Assembly (NCBI GenBank): GCA_964563395.1
Contig: CAZLWK010000009.1
Location: forward strand, 62,001-126,000
Reading direction: 5' to 3'
Length of the DNA stretch: 64,000 nucleotides
Source: JBEVOS01 sp964563395
Lineage (GTDB): Bacteria; Pseudomonadota; Alphaproteobacteria; Caulobacterales; Aquidulcibacteraceae
Made by a program: the position numbers and the translations under genes. Every line of letters starts with the position of its first letter. Position 1 is the stretch's first letter. Below are positions 41,836-51,136 of the stretch, in pieces. A model generated the notes under the pieces. It did not search any database, had not been told where the DNA came from, and saw only the letters and a list, made by a program, of their open reading frames with translations.

Positions 41836-44415
41836 TCACCGCGCCGCGATCCAGGCCTCGATCTCCGGCATGCGCGTTTCGATGAAGGCGGCGTTGGTGC
41901 GGATCGCCGCCGTGGCGGCGATCACGGCGTCGCGCACGCCTTCCGGGAAATTGGCGGCGTAGGCCTCCAGCGCATCCGCCGTCGCGACGTCCGTGCTCTT
42001 GGCGGCGAGTTCCGGCGGGAATTCGTAATATTGCAGCGGATCCAGCCAGGATTCCACCAGCGCGCGATGCGCGGCCAGATAATCCCAGGCGAGGCGCGGA
42101 TGCGCGTCGGCGACCGCGCTCAGCACCTCCAAGCGCAATTGACGCGGAATCGCCTCGCCATCGAGTAAGGCCAGCGTGCGCCGCGCGAGCGCCGCGTCCT
42201 CCGCGCCGGCCAGAACCAGCCAGAGTTTGCGCTGCTCGACGAAATCGCTCTGCGCCGCCGCCCGCGCGCGCAGCGCGTCATAGGCTTGTGCATCGGCGGC
42301 GCGGCCATAGACACTCAGCGTCGCTTCGCGGATCGCGGCGGGCAGATCGTCTTCGCTCACGCGCCGGCGCGCTTCCGCGACGATCGCTTCATCCTTCAGC
42401 GCGCCGAGCGCGGCGATCAGCTCCGCGCGCATCAAGGCGTCGTTGGGGTCTTCACCCTCGCGCGTCTCCCAGCCCACGCGGTCAAAATGGGGACGCAAGA
42501 TGGCGCGGCCATAGGTCCTTATCGCGTCTTCGGAGGCGCGCCCGCGCGCGAATATGGCGAGCGCGCGCATGGAGGCGGCGGTGTCGAGAACGACGCTCAT
42601 ATGCGCATCGGCCGGGAGGGCGGCGGTGAGCGAGAGATAATCGGCGAACGGCGCGTCGCCCGCGCGGCCCAGAGCCCAATAATCCAGCAGCAGGCCAAGC
42701 TGATCCACCGTCTCAAGGCGCGCGAACGCATCGCGCAAGCGCACGAAATTGGCTTCATCGTATCGCACGCGGAAAAAACCGCTCTGGCCCGCATTGACGA
42801 TGTAAGGCCCGCAGCCAGCGCCGAGATCGATCGCGGTTTCCGCTTGCGCGGGCGCGACGAAGCGCTGCGCGGGCGCGCCGACGCGGCCGGCTAGAATTGG
42901 GATTGTCCAGCGTTCCTCCGTCCGTGAAGCGGCGTCGAGCGCGAAGCGGCGCTGCGTCAAACGAATGGGCCCGCTCGCGCCGCGCCGGCAGGGACCGGCG
43001 GCTGCCGTGATGAGCGGAAAGCCGGGCTGCGTCGTGAAGCCCCGTGCGATGTCCAGGACCGGTTCGCCGGAGGCGGCCTGCACCGCGCGCCACAAATCCT
43101 CGGTGCGCGCGTTTCCATAGAGGCGCTCGCCGAGATAGGCGCGCACGCCGGCGCGAAAATCCTCCTCGCCGACATAGGCCTCCAGCATGCGCACGACGGC
43201 GAGGCCCTTCTCATAGGTGATCGTGTCGAACGCCAGATTGGCTTCATCGATCGTATTGATTTCCTGCACCACGGGATGCGTGCCCGCGCGCGCGTCGATC
43301 GCCATGGCGGTTGAAGTTCCTTCCGCGAGCTGCACCAGCCAAGGCGACCATTCCGGATGCAGCGCATCCATCGCCTTGGCCGCCATCCAGGATGCGAAGC
43401 CTTCGTTGAGCCACAGATCGTCCCACCAGGTCATGGTGACGAGATTGCCGAACCATTGGTGCGCGATCTCGTGCGCGACGATGGCGAACACGCCGCGACG
43501 ATCGAGCTCCGAGGCAATTTGCGGATCGTGCAGCAGGTATTGATCGAAATAGAGGATCGCGCCCCAATTCTCCATCGCGCCGAACGAGCCCGCGCCCGGC
43601 ACGGCGATCATGTCCAGCTTCGGCAGCGGATAGGGGATGCCGAAATAGCCGGTGAAATAGCGCAGCGTCTCCGCGCCCGCCCGCAGCGCTTCGCCCGCGC
43701 GCGCGCCGGCGCCGCGCCGCACCACGACGCCAAGTTCGACGCCGTCGACGTCCTGCGTCACGCGCTCGAAATCGCCGAGGCCGAAAAACAGCAAATAGCT
43801 CGGCATGGAGGGCGTATCGGCGAAGCGGATGCGCGCGCGCCCGCGCGACAGCTCCGTGCGCTCCGCCACCGGCATGTTGGAGACCGCGAAGAGATCGGCG
43901 GGCGCGGTGACGGTCAGCGAGAACACCGCGCGCAGATTGGGCTGGTCCCACATCGGCGCGAACCGGCGCGCGTCGCCGGGCTCGAATTGCGTGGCGAGCG
44001 CGACTTTCTCTTCCCCATCGGCCTCATAGACGGCGCGGAAGAGGCCATAGGCTTCGTCATTGATCTTGCCGCGATAGCGGATGACGATCGTGTGCGCCCC
44101 GGCCGGGAGCGGACGCGCTGGCGTCAGCGTCAATGTTTGCGTCGCTTCGTTCAGCGTGAACGCCGCGCGCCGCCCATTGATCGTGGCGCGCTCGATCTCA
44201 AGCGCGGCGGCGTTGAGCGTCACGGCGGATAAGGGCTCTCCCGCGGTGACGGCGATGCGCACCTCGCCGTCGAAGGCGCCGTCCGCGATGCGTGGATTGA
44301 TGCTGATTTCGTAGCGGCTTGGAACGGCCCCACCCGCGATCCATTGACGCTCCGCGAGGGCCGCGGGCGCGAGGAGGAGACAGGCGAAAAGGAGAGCGAA
44401 AACGCGAGCGATCAT
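41836..44415 (-). CDS. M1 family zinc aminopeptidase
   Basis: 859 residues with signal peptide MIARVFALLFACLLLAPAALA, so an exported enzyme. Gluzincin core: substrate-binding GAMEN (279-283), HEIAHQWFGN (H315, E316, H319) and the third ligand E338 in WLNEGFA. A long C-terminal ERAP1_C-type helical domain completes it. It trims N-terminal residues of peptides in the periplasm. The gene is divergent from the TerB-J gene. Confidence 0.95.
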   Translation of the reverse strand: MIARVFALLFACLLLAPAALAERQWIAGGAVPSRYEISINPRIADGAFDGEVRIAVTAGEPLSAVTLNAAALEIERATINGRRAAFTLNEATQTLTLTPARPLPAGAHTIVIRYRGKINDEAYGLFRAVYEADGEEKVALATQFEPGDARRFAPMWDQPNLRAVFSLTVTAPADLFAVSNMPVAERTELSRGRARIRFADTPSMPSYLLFFGLGDFERVTQDVDGVELGVVVRRGAGARAGEALRAGAETLRYFTGYFGIPYPLPKLDMIAVPGAGSFGAMENWGAILYFDQYLLHDPQIASELDRRGVFAIVAHEIAHQWFGNLVTMTWWDDLWLNEGFASWMAAKAMDALHPEWSPWLVQLAEGTSTAMAIDARAGTHPVVQEINTIDEANLAFDTITYEKGLAVVRMLEAYVGEEDFRAGVRAYLGERLYGNARTEDLWRAVQAASGEPVLDIARGFTTQPGFPLITAAAGPCRRGASGPIRLTQRRFALDAASRTEERWTIPILAGRVGAPAQRFVAPAQAETAIDLGAGCGPYIVNAGQSGFFRVRYDEANFVRLRDAFARLETVDQLGLLLDYWALGRAGDAPFADYLSLTAALPADAHMSVVLDTAASMRALAIFARGRASEDAIRTYGRAILRPHFDRVGWETREGEDPNDALMRAELIAALGALKDEAIVAEARRRVSEDDLPAAIREATLSVYGRAADAQAYDALRARAAAQSDFVEQRKLWLVLAGAEDAALARRTLALLDGEAIPRQLRLEVLSAVADAHPRLAWDYLAAHRALVESWLDPLQYYEFPPELAAKSTDVATADALEAYAANFPEGVRDAVIAATAAIRTNAAFIETRMPEIEAWIAAR

Positions 44416-44493
44416 CGCAGGACTAGTAAGCGGCGATCGCCGCCGGGCAAGCGCGACTTTGATTTTGGCGCGTCCGCCTGCGAAAATACGACG

Positions 44494-45192
44494 ATGTCAG
44501 TTTGGTCGCGAATCGTTGAATTGGCCGCGCGGGCCTTCGATCCGGAGGCCGATCCGCCGGGGCCGGACCAGGAATGCGCGCCCCAGCCGAACGATGTCGG
44601 GTTCACGGCGGCGGTGATCGGTCTCGCCGCCAAGATGGCCAAGGTGGACGGCGCGGCGACGGAGGCTGAGCTGCGCGCTGCCGCGCGCGTATTCCGCCCC
44701 CCTCCGGGCGAGGAGGCCGCGTTCCGGCGCGCCTTCGATCTGGCCAAGCAGACGGTGCTCGGCTTCGATTCCTACGCCAAGCAGATCGGCCGCAAATATC
44801 GCGCGCGGCCGTGCCTCCTGGAGGACGTGCTGGATGGGCTCTTCCACATCGCCGGCGCGGATGGCGCGGTGGGGGAGGCCGAGCTCGCCTATCTGGAGGC
44901 CGTGGCCGAGCATTTCGGCTTTTCCGAGCTGGAGTTCCGGCGCATCAAGGCCACCAATCTGGGGCCCGACGCCGACGATCCTTACGCCGTCCTCGGGCTC
45001 TTGCCCGGCGCTTCGATGGAGGAGGTGCGTCAGGCGTGGCGCAGACTGGCGGCGGAGAACCACCCCGATCGCATGGTTCAGCGCGGCGCTCCCGCCGAAT
45101 TCGTGGAGATCGCCGGCGACAAGACCGCCGTGATTAACGCCGCCTATCACCGCATTCGCGCCGAATTAAGCACGCCGGCGCCGCTGGCTTAG
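44494..45192 (+). CDS. TerB-like domain plus C-terminal J domain (DjlA-type) protein
   Basis: 232 residues. A helical TerB domain (FTAAVIGLAAKMAKVDGAATEAELRAAARVF... GLFHIAGADGAVGEAELAYLEAVAEHFGF) with two similar acidic metal-binding-like units is followed by a J domain (DPYAVLGLLPGASMEEVRQAWRRLAAENHPDRM) with the HPD motif. No transmembrane helix is present, unlike E. coli DjlA. It would stimulate a DnaK-type chaperone. Start 44494 is the first family-consistent methionine. Confidence 0.9.
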   Translation: MSVWSRIVELAARAFDPEADPPGPDQECAPQPNDVGFTAAVIGLAAKMAKVDGAATEAELRAAARVFRPPPGEEAAFRRAFDLAKQTVLGFDSYAKQIGRKYRARPCLLEDVLDGLFHIAGADGAVGEAELAYLEAVAEHFGFSELEFRRIKATNLGPDADDPYAVLGLLPGASMEEVRQAWRRLAAENHPDRMVQRGAPAEFVEIAGDKTAVINAAYHRIRAELSTPAPLA

Positions 45193-45274
45193 GCTAGTCT
45201 GCAACCTTACTGTCGCAATGCATTGACGCCGGGCGGGGCGGGCCCAACATTCGAGCGCACAGATGGAGAATTCC

Positions 45275-45517
45275 ATGACCAGCGCCGCCCCGCATGATGA
45301 AAGCAATCCGGTTTCCGGCGCTTTGCGGGCCGGTTTCGTGGCGGTCGCCGGGCTGATGGTGATCGCCGCGTTCGCCCTGACCGCCCTCGCGGCGGCGGCG
45401 ATCGGGCTTTTGATCGCGGTGGCGGCCATCGCCCTGCGGGCCATGCCGCGCCGGAGCGAGCCTTCGATCCTAAAAGGCCGCCGCGCCGCCCATGGCTGGG
45501 TGGTTGAGGTTCGCTGA
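45275..45517 (+). CDS. Small membrane protein, function unknown
   Basis: 80 residues from the ATG at 45275, which has GGAG six bases upstream; an upstream ATG (45263) has no such site. It has one or two hydrophobic helices (AGLMVIAAFALTALAAAAIGLLIAVAAIAL) and a basic tail (RRSEPSILKGRRAAHGWVVEVR). I do not recognise the family. It lies between the TerB-J and aquaporin genes. Confidence 0.65.
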   Translation: MTSAAPHDESNPVSGALRAGFVAVAGLMVIAAFALTALAAAAIGLLIAVAAIALRAMPRRSEPSILKGRRAAHGWVVEVR

Positions 45518-45594
45518 GCCCCGCCCGCGCTTGCCGCATCCTGGACTCGGCCTAAGGTTCGCCGCGCGGCGCCCGCCGCGCGGGAGAACGGGGC

Positions 45595-46284
45595 ATGAGC
45601 AAACTGGCGGCGGAATTGGTGGGCACGTTCGCCCTGGTTCTGCTGGGCTGCGGCGCGGCGGTGCTCGGCGGGTTCGGGATCGTCGGCCAATTGGGCATCG
45701 CCTTCGCGTTCGGCCTCGCGATCGTGGCCATGGCCTATGGGATCGGCCCGGTGTCCGGCTGCCATGTCAATCCGGCCGTGAGCTTCGGTCTGTTCGTCTC
45801 CGGGCGGATGAGCCTGCAGGACATGCTGTCCTATATCGCCGCGCAATGCGCCGGCGCCGTGCTCGGGGCCGCCGTGCTCTACATGATCGCCTCGGGATCG
45901 GCCGATTACGATATCGGCCTCGATGGCCTGGGGCAGAACGGGTACGGCGTGGCCAGCCCGGGCGGCTATTCGCTCTATGCCGGCTTCGTGTTCGAGGTGG
46001 TCGCCACCTTCCTTTTCCTTGTCACCATTCTGGGCGTCACGCAGCGCGGCGCCGACAACGCGCTTGGCGGCCTGGCGATCGGCCTTGCGCTCACCGTGAT
46101 CCATATTGTCGGAATCCAAGTGACCGGCGTTTCGGTGAACCCCGCGCGCTCGCTCGGCCCGGCTCTGTTCGTTGGCGGCGAAGCCTTGATGCAGCTTTGG
46201 CTCTTCATCGTCGCGCCCCTGATCGGGGCGGCGCTCGCCGGCATCGCGTTTCGGACGCGGCTCCTGGCGGGGGAGGCGGCCTGA
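45595..46284 (+). CDS. aqpZ: Aquaporin Z-type MIP channel
   Basis: 229 residues, six helices. Two NPA motifs are complete: N59-P60-A61 in CHVNPAVSFG and the second at N182 in VSVNPARSLGPAL. The Phe/His/Arg constriction residues typical of water-specific channels fit (FGLF near the first NPA, NPAR after the second). It would conduct water. Start 45595 follows GGGGC. thyA begins two bases after its stop. Confidence 0.94.
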   Translation: MSKLAAELVGTFALVLLGCGAAVLGGFGIVGQLGIAFAFGLAIVAMAYGIGPVSGCHVNPAVSFGLFVSGRMSLQDMLSYIAAQCAGAVLGAAVLYMIASGSADYDIGLDGLGQNGYGVASPGGYSLYAGFVFEVVATFLFLVTILGVTQRGADNALGGLAIGLALTVIHIVGIQVTGVSVNPARSLGPALFVGGEALMQLWLFIVAPLIGAALAGIAFRTRLLAGEAA

Positions 46285-46285
46285 C

Positions 46286-47098
46286 GTGACCGCGAGCGCC
46301 GCCGATGTCGCCTATCTCGCGCTCGTGCGCGACATCCTGGACAACGGGTCCGACCGCGCCGACCGGACCGGCGTGGGCGCGCGCTCCGTGTTCGGGCGGC
46401 AGATGCGCTTCGATCTTGGCGCTGGGTTCCCGCTGCTGACGACGAAGCGGCTTCACCTCAAGAGCATCATCATCGAATTGCTTTGGTTTCTGCGCGGCGA
46501 AACCAATGTGAAATGGCTGCAGGAGCGCGGCGTCACGATTTGGGACGAATGGGCCGACGAGCGCGGCGAACTCGGGCCCGTCTATGGCAAGCAATGGCGC
46601 TCCTGGGAAAGCCGCGACGGCGGCGAGATCGACCAGATCGCCAAGGTGGTCGACAGTCTCACGCGCAATCCCGCCTCGCGCCGTCATATCGTGTCGGCAT
46701 GGAACCCGGCCGACGTCGATCAGATGGCGCTGCCGCCGTGCCATTGCCTGTTTCAATTCTTCGTCGCGGACGGGAAGCTGTCCTGCCAGCTTTATCAGCG
46801 TAGCGCGGATGTCTTTCTAGGCGTGCCGTTCAATATCGCCAGCTATGCGCTGTTCACGCAGATGATGGCGCAGGTCGTGGGCCTCAAGCCCGGCGAATTC
46901 GTGCACACGCTGGGCGACGCGCACCTCTATCTCAACCATTTCGAGCAGGCCAGGAAGCAGCTCGCGCGCGAGCCCCGCGCCGCGCCGATCATGCGGATCA
47001 ATCCCGCGGTGCGGGACATTTTTGGCTTCGCCTATGAGGATTTCGCGCTGGAAGGGTATGAGCCCCATCCGGGCATCAAGGCGCCGATCGCGGTCTAG
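46286..47098 (+). CDS. thyA: Thymidylate synthase (ThyA)
   Basis: 270 residues with a GTG start at 46286. Makes dTMP from dUMP with methylenetetrahydrofolate. Sequence features are DRTGVGARSVFGRQMRFDL, WDEWADERGELGPVYGKQWRSW, the catalytic C152 in LPPCHCLFQFFV, LYQRSADVFLGVPFNIASYALF and HLYLNHFEQA. Nearly all ThyA landmarks are present. A GGGGGAGG lies a few bases before the GTG. It is separated from the aquaporin stop by one base, so both are likely cotranscribed. Confidence 0.97.
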   Translation: MTASAADVAYLALVRDILDNGSDRADRTGVGARSVFGRQMRFDLGAGFPLLTTKRLHLKSIIIELLWFLRGETNVKWLQERGVTIWDEWADERGELGPVYGKQWRSWESRDGGEIDQIAKVVDSLTRNPASRRHIVSAWNPADVDQMALPPCHCLFQFFVADGKLSCQLYQRSADVFLGVPFNIASYALFTQMMAQVVGLKPGEFVHTLGDAHLYLNHFEQARKQLAREPRAAPIMRINPAVRDIFGFAYEDFALEGYEPHPGIKAPIAV

Positions 47099-47110
47099 CC
47101 GCGCGGGCGC

Positions 47111-47353
47111 TTATCCCGGCGAAGGGTCGCCGAAATCATTGTAATCGTCGCCGCGGTCCCCGCGCGCGCCGCCGGACAGGAGCCGGTCGATGTCGCGCTC
47201 ACGCCAGCCGCGTTCCCGCAAAACCTTGCGGGCTAGGCGCACCGCCTGATCGAGGTTGCGGCCGAAACGCGTGATGAGCCCTTGCTCCTTCATGTCATGG
47301 CGAAAACCCGCGTCTTTCGGCGTGGGTTCCTTTGTTCGCGCTCTTGGCGACAT
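47111..47353 (-). CDS. Small basic hypothetical protein
   Basis: 80 residues. The codon pattern is convincing: most third positions are G or C over the whole reading frame. The middle (GLITRFGRNLDQAVRLARKVLRERGWRERDIDRLLSGG) is strongly helical and basic; the tail is Gly/Asp-rich (DRGDDYNDFGDPSPG). No domain is recognised. A shorter start at the internal methionine (MKEQGLITRFG) is possible. It converges with thyA and is divergent from the DUF1289 gene. Confidence 0.55.
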   Translation of the reverse strand: MSPRARTKEPTPKDAGFRHDMKEQGLITRFGRNLDQAVRLARKVLRERGWRERDIDRLLSGGARGDRGDDYNDFGDPSPG

Positions 47354-47388
47354 GGACGCCGCGCCGCCCGTCCTGCTAGAAAATGACC

Positions 47389-47574
47389 ATGTCCGGCGTC
47401 TCCAGTCCCTGCGTGCGCGTCTGCATCGTCGATGGCGCGAGCGGCCTTTGCGAGGGCTGCGGACGCACGCTCAAGGAAATCGCTCGCTGGGGCGCCATGA
47501 GCGAGGAGGAGCGGCGCGCAATCATGGCCGTTCTGGCGGCCCGCCGCGCCAGCGCCGAAGCGGCGGCGCGCTGA
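47389..47574 (+). CDS. DUF1289 small cysteine-rich protein
   Basis: 61 residues from 47389. MSGVSSPCVRVCIVDGASGLCEGCGRTLKEIARWGAMSEEERRAI has the four cysteines of the DUF1289 family (CxxxC and CxxCG), a putative Fe-S or Zn site. The function is unknown. An upstream in-frame ATG at 47383 gives MTMSGV. It overlaps the next gene by two bases (TGATG). Confidence 0.85.
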   Translation: MSGVSSPCVRVCIVDGASGLCEGCGRTLKEIARWGAMSEEERRAIMAVLAARRASAEAAAR

Positions 47575-47879
47575 TGCGCGCGCTGGCGGTATTCGCGCTG
47601 GTTCTTGCGGTGCTGATCGTCGGCGCGTTCTTGCTGTTTCCCTCGCAAATGGATCGGCTCGGCCAATACGACCTCGCGCGGATGATCTTCCTCATGGCGC
47701 TCGCGCTTTTCGTGGGCGCCGGCGTCTTTTCCCAGCGCGGACGCGGCGGCGGGCGCCTCGGCGCGGGTCGCGCGCTGCTCTATGCGGCGATCTGGATCGG
47801 CGTGGTCCTGCTTTTGTTTTTCGCGCGCGAAGCCTGGGATTGGGTGCGTGGCGCGATGAACCCGAACGTCGTCACCTGA
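47574..47879 (+). CDS. Two-to-three-helix membrane protein, possible TIGR02281-type N-terminus without protease domain
   Basis: 101 residues. Hydrophobic start MRALAVFALVLAVLIVGAFLLF, then DLARMIFLMALALFVGAGVF, a Gly/Arg turn and AGRALLYAAIWIGVVLLLFFAREAWDWV. The second and third segments recall the membrane lead of the retropepsin-like TIGR02281 proteins that often follow DUF1289 genes, but the aspartic protease domain is absent and the frame ends normally. Translation is coupled to DUF1289. Homology is a weak inference. Confidence 0.6.
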   Translation: MRALAVFALVLAVLIVGAFLLFPSQMDRLGQYDLARMIFLMALALFVGAGVFSQRGRGGGRLGAGRALLYAAIWIGVVLLLFFAREAWDWVRGAMNPNVVT

Positions 47880-47880
47880 A

Positions 47881-48696
47881 TCAGAACACGCCTTCGCGCA
47901 GCAAATTGAGCGATGTAAGCGCGAGAAAGACGGCGAAGGCCCGGCGCAGCAAGGCGCGGTCCATGCGGTGCGCGGCGCGCGCGCCGATTGGCGCGGTGAG
48001 CGAGGTCAACAAGGCCAGCAGGGCAAAGCCGGGCGCGTTCACATAGCCGAGCGACCCCCAAGGCAGCGCATCAGCGTTCCAGCCCGTCAGCACATAGCCA
48101 AAAGTCGCCGGCAGCGCGATGGCGATCCCAAATCCGCTTGCCGTCGCCACGGCCTGATGGATCGGTCGCCCGCACAGCGTCATCGCCGTCACGCCGAACG
48201 AGCCCCCGCCAACGCCCATCATCGCGGAGAGAAATCCGATGCCCCCGCCAAGCCCCGCGCGCCCCGCGCCGCGCGGCAGATCACGCGCCAGGCGCCAGGA
48301 TTCCGCGCCAAAGCCCATGTTCAGGGAAACCAGAAACAGGCCGGCGCCGAAGATGATCAACAGCGCGTCCGTATCGGCCACGCCCGCCGCCGCCGCGCCC
48401 AAGGCTGCGCCTAGCGCCACCCAGGGAGACCAGGCGCGCAATACATGCATATCGACGGCGCCGGCGCGGCGATGCGTCTCAAGCGAGCGCAGCGAGGTGG
48501 CGATGATCGTCGAGAGCGATGTGCCGATCGCCACATGCATGCGCACGCTGTCGTCGACGTCGAGAACGCCCATCAAATGATAGAGCGTGGGCACGATCAC
48601 GATGCCGCCGCCGACGCCGAACAGGCCGCCGATGAAGCCCGCGAACAAGCCGGCGGCGATGAATGCGCCAATCAGCGCGGCGAGTTCCGCGTTCAT
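47881..48696 (-). CDS. TauE/SafE family sulfite/sulfoacetate exporter
   Basis: 271 residues with 7-8 helices. Two repeats show the family motif: GFIGGLFGVGGGIVIVPTLYHLMGV and GFLSAMMGVGGGSFGVTAMTL. These proteins move sulfite or other C-S anions out of the cell. The start at 48696 overlaps the dusA stop by four bases, so the two are translated together, an unusual pair. Substrate unknown. Confidence 0.9.
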   Translation of the reverse strand: MNAELAALIGAFIAAGLFAGFIGGLFGVGGGIVIVPTLYHLMGVLDVDDSVRMHVAIGTSLSTIIATSLRSLETHRRAGAVDMHVLRAWSPWVALGAALGAAAAGVADTDALLIIFGAGLFLVSLNMGFGAESWRLARDLPRGAGRAGLGGGIGFLSAMMGVGGGSFGVTAMTLCGRPIHQAVATASGFGIAIALPATFGYVLTGWNADALPWGSLGYVNAPGFALLALLTSLTAPIGARAAHRMDRALLRRAFAVFLALTSLNLLREGVF

Positions 48697-49673
48697 GCGG
48701 CGCGCGCGGCGCCGGCGGCCCGCAAATCCCGCAGCGCGCGCAGAACAAGCTCCGGCCCCGCGTCGGCGCGCGCTTCCTCCGCCAACGTGCGTCGCCACGC
48801 ACGCGCGCCGGGCCGGCCGTTAAAGAGGCCCAGCATGTGGCGCGTGACCGCGCGCAGCGGCGTGCCGCGCGCGCAATGGGCTTCGATGTAAGGCAGGAAA
48901 GCGCGCACGGCATCTTCCACGTCCGCCGCCGGCGCGGGCGCATCGTAGAAGAGCGGATCGACGCCAAGCAGCAGCGCCGGTGATTGATAGGCGGCGCGGC
49001 CGAGCATGATTCCATCCAGGCCGTCGCCCTCACGCCGCGCATGCTCAAGATCGCTTAGGCCGCCATTGAGGACGATGGTCAAGTCCGGCCGCGCGCGCTT
49101 CAGCGTGCGCACGATTTCATAATCCAGCGGCGGCAGTTCGCGATTGTCCTTCGGCGAAACGCCCTGCAGCCACGCCTTGCGCGCATGCACGATGAAGGTT
49201 CGGCAGCCCGCGCGCGCCGCGTTGTCGACGAGCGCATGAAGGCCGTCCTCGATCGATTGGTCGTCCACGCCCAGCCGGCACTTGATCGTCACCGGCGTAT
49301 CGGGCGCGGCCTCCTGCATCGCGCTCCAGAGCGCGGCCACGTGCGCCGGCTCGCGCATGAGGCAGGCGCCGAAGCGGCCGGACTGAACGCGGTCCGACGG
49401 GCAGCCGACATTGAGATTGATTTCGTCATAGCCATAGGCCGCGCCGATCGCGGCCGCGCGGGCGAGTTTGTCCGCGTCCGATCCGCCAAGCTGCAGCGCC
49501 ACGGGATGCTCGCTGTCGGAAAAGCCCAGGAGCCGCGTGCGGTCTCCATGAATGACGGCGTCCGCCGTCACCATCTCGGTGTAGAGGAGCGCCCGCGCCG
49601 TCAGCGCGCGATGGAACGCCCGGCAATGCCGGTCCGTCCAATCCATCATGGGGGCGACGCTAAATGTAAGCAC
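48693..49673 (-). CDS. dusA: tRNA-dihydrouridine synthase DusA
   Basis: 326 residues with a GTG start (49673). FMN-dependent reduction of U20/U20a in tRNA. LTFSVAPMMDWTDRHCRAFHR, VALQLGGSDADKLARAA, EINLNVGCPSDRVQSGRFGACLM (with the conserved cysteine C-L-M), TIKCRLGVDD, FIVHARKAWLQGVSPKDNRELPPLDYE and TIVLNGGLSD are in family order. A longer frame starting at an ATG (49745 or 49712) would add residues without homology; GTG fits known family starts. Confidence 0.95.
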   Translation of the reverse strand: MLTFSVAPMMDWTDRHCRAFHRALTARALLYTEMVTADAVIHGDRTRLLGFSDSEHPVALQLGGSDADKLARAAAIGAAYGYDEINLNVGCPSDRVQSGRFGACLMREPAHVAALWSAMQEAAPDTPVTIKCRLGVDDQSIEDGLHALVDNAARAGCRTFIVHARKAWLQGVSPKDNRELPPLDYEIVRTLKRARPDLTIVLNGGLSDLEHARREGDGLDGIMLGRAAYQSPALLLGVDPLFYDAPAPAADVEDAVRAFLPYIEAHCARGTPLRAVTRHMLGLFNGRPGARAWRRTLAEEARADAGPELVLRALRDLRAAGAARAA

Positions 49674-49888
49674 TTGAGAATTAGACCTTATTTCGCACCC
49701 TATTATGCGCATGGAGCGCGTTTGCAAACCCGCGCGTGCGCTCATGGTCCCGCTAGTGGATCAAAACCACTTTCACAATTCGCGACAGCGTACCCGCGAA
49801 TAAATCTCAACCGTTTCGCTGGGCGGGGCGCCACGGCACAAGTGGGAATAGCGCTCTGGCGCCGAAGCGGCGGGCGAGATGAAGGCGT
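49674..49888. promoter_or_regulatory. Intergenic region with two short palindromes upstream of dusA
   Basis: 215 bases without a gene. GTTTGCAAAC (49720-49729) is a perfect 10-bp palindrome and AGTGG, seven bases, CCACT (49754-49770) a 5-bp inverted repeat. Both lie upstream of dusA (minus) and downstream of the porin gene. They could be operator or mRNA structures; no known consensus is claimed. Confidence 0.3.
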
Positions 49889-51136
49889 TCAATAGCGCAC
49901 CGCGATGCTCGTCATGGCGAAGAGGCCCTCTTCGGCGCCGACGCCTTGAAGCATCTCGCCGGGAGACCATGAAACGAGACTGGATCTTACATCGACGCGC
50001 TCGGATGGGCGCCATTGCACCTCAATCTCCGCTTGGCGCGTGGTGAATCGGCCAGGGGCGCCCGCGGTTCCGGGGACGGGAGCGCCGCCCGCGCGATAGA
50101 CGGCGTCCGCCTCTTGCGTGCGCCAGAACCAGTTCAGGCTCGTGCGTAGGATCACGCTGCGCGTGAGCGTCAGCGCGATCTCGGGCTGCACGTCGATATG
50201 ATTTTGCGGGGAGAGTGTCGGCGCTTCGCTGAAATAGGCGAGGTTTGGAAACAGCGCGTCGAACGTTTGAAGCCGGCCATCATTGAGACTGGAATCGCCC
50301 GACGTGATGTTGGCCTTCAGGCCAAATCGCGGCTGCAGCGGCGCGCCAGCTAAGGTCCAGCCCGTATCGCTTGCGATCGTCCAGGCGCGGATGTTGCGGT
50401 CCGCAAAATCGCCGGTCTGGATCATGGGTTCGATATTGTAGTCCAAGGCGCCGATCCGGCCGAACAGGCGCGCCCCGATCATGAGACGTTGCTCGGGCCC
50501 CGCGCCGGCCGCGAAGCGCGCGCTGTCGCGGTCCAGATGAAGGGCGTAGAGGTCGAGCGAGCGGCCGCCGTCAGCGTCGGCGTGCGTTGCATAGACGCCG
50601 CTCAGAACGGAACGCGTGTCCGCCTCATCGTTGAAGGCGCCGCGTTGAATCTCCACGCTCGTCAGCGCCAGTGCGCGCACGCGCCAATCGCCGTCGCGCC
50701 ACGCCAACACGGCGCCGTCGAAGGACCGACGGATGTTTGGGCTCTCGCGCACGCCGACGAGACGCGCGCTGCCGAGGACGAGTTCCTGGCGGCCGAGTTG
50801 AAGCGTCGCCGCGCCCAGGGGCGCGGCGATCCACGCCTGCTGCAGGTCAAGCGCGTTTTCGTCGGTGGGCAGGGGCCGCGCGCGGCCTGATTGTTGATGC
50901 CAGCCGAGTTGCAGATAGGTCCGCCAGCCGGGCGCGAACGACGAGGCGATATCGGCGAGCGCGCGGGTGAGCAGCACGCTCTCTTCGGGAGGTCCGGCCG
51001 GCCCGAAAAAGGCCGCGTCCGCGATCTCTCCGCGCAAGCGCACGCTCAGGCCTGTCTCGACGGGCTCGGCCTCGACGACGGGCGCAAACACGGACAGCAA
51101 TGTCCCCGCCGCGAAAAGCCCTCGCGCCAACTTCAC
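49889..51136 (-). CDS. Alginate-export-type outer-membrane porin
   Basis: 415 residues with a GTG start whose GTGA overlaps the stop of the upstream chimeric gene. Signal peptide MKLARGLFAAGTLLSVFAPVVEA. The remainder alternates short strands ending in TSIAVRY, a beta-barrel C-terminal aromatic, and includes DLQQAWIAAPLGAATLQLGRQELVLGSARLVG and RRSFDGAVLAWRDGDW, typical of the alginate_exp/AlgE-like family. Many members transport other substrates. It would export or import a small anionic or aromatic compound related to its operon. Confidence 0.85.
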   Translation of the reverse strand: MKLARGLFAAGTLLSVFAPVVEAEPVETGLSVRLRGEIADAAFFGPAGPPEESVLLTRALADIASSFAPGWRTYLQLGWHQQSGRARPLPTDENALDLQQAWIAAPLGAATLQLGRQELVLGSARLVGVRESPNIRRSFDGAVLAWRDGDWRVRALALTSVEIQRGAFNDEADTRSVLSGVYATHADADGGRSLDLYALHLDRDSARFAAGAGPEQRLMIGARLFGRIGALDYNIEPMIQTGDFADRNIRAWTIASDTGWTLAGAPLQPRFGLKANITSGDSSLNDGRLQTFDALFPNLAYFSEAPTLSPQNHIDVQPEIALTLTRSVILRTSLNWFWRTQEADAVYRAGGAPVPGTAGAPGRFTTRQAEIEVQWRPSERVDVRSSLVSWSPGEMLQGVGAEEGLFAMTSIAVRY

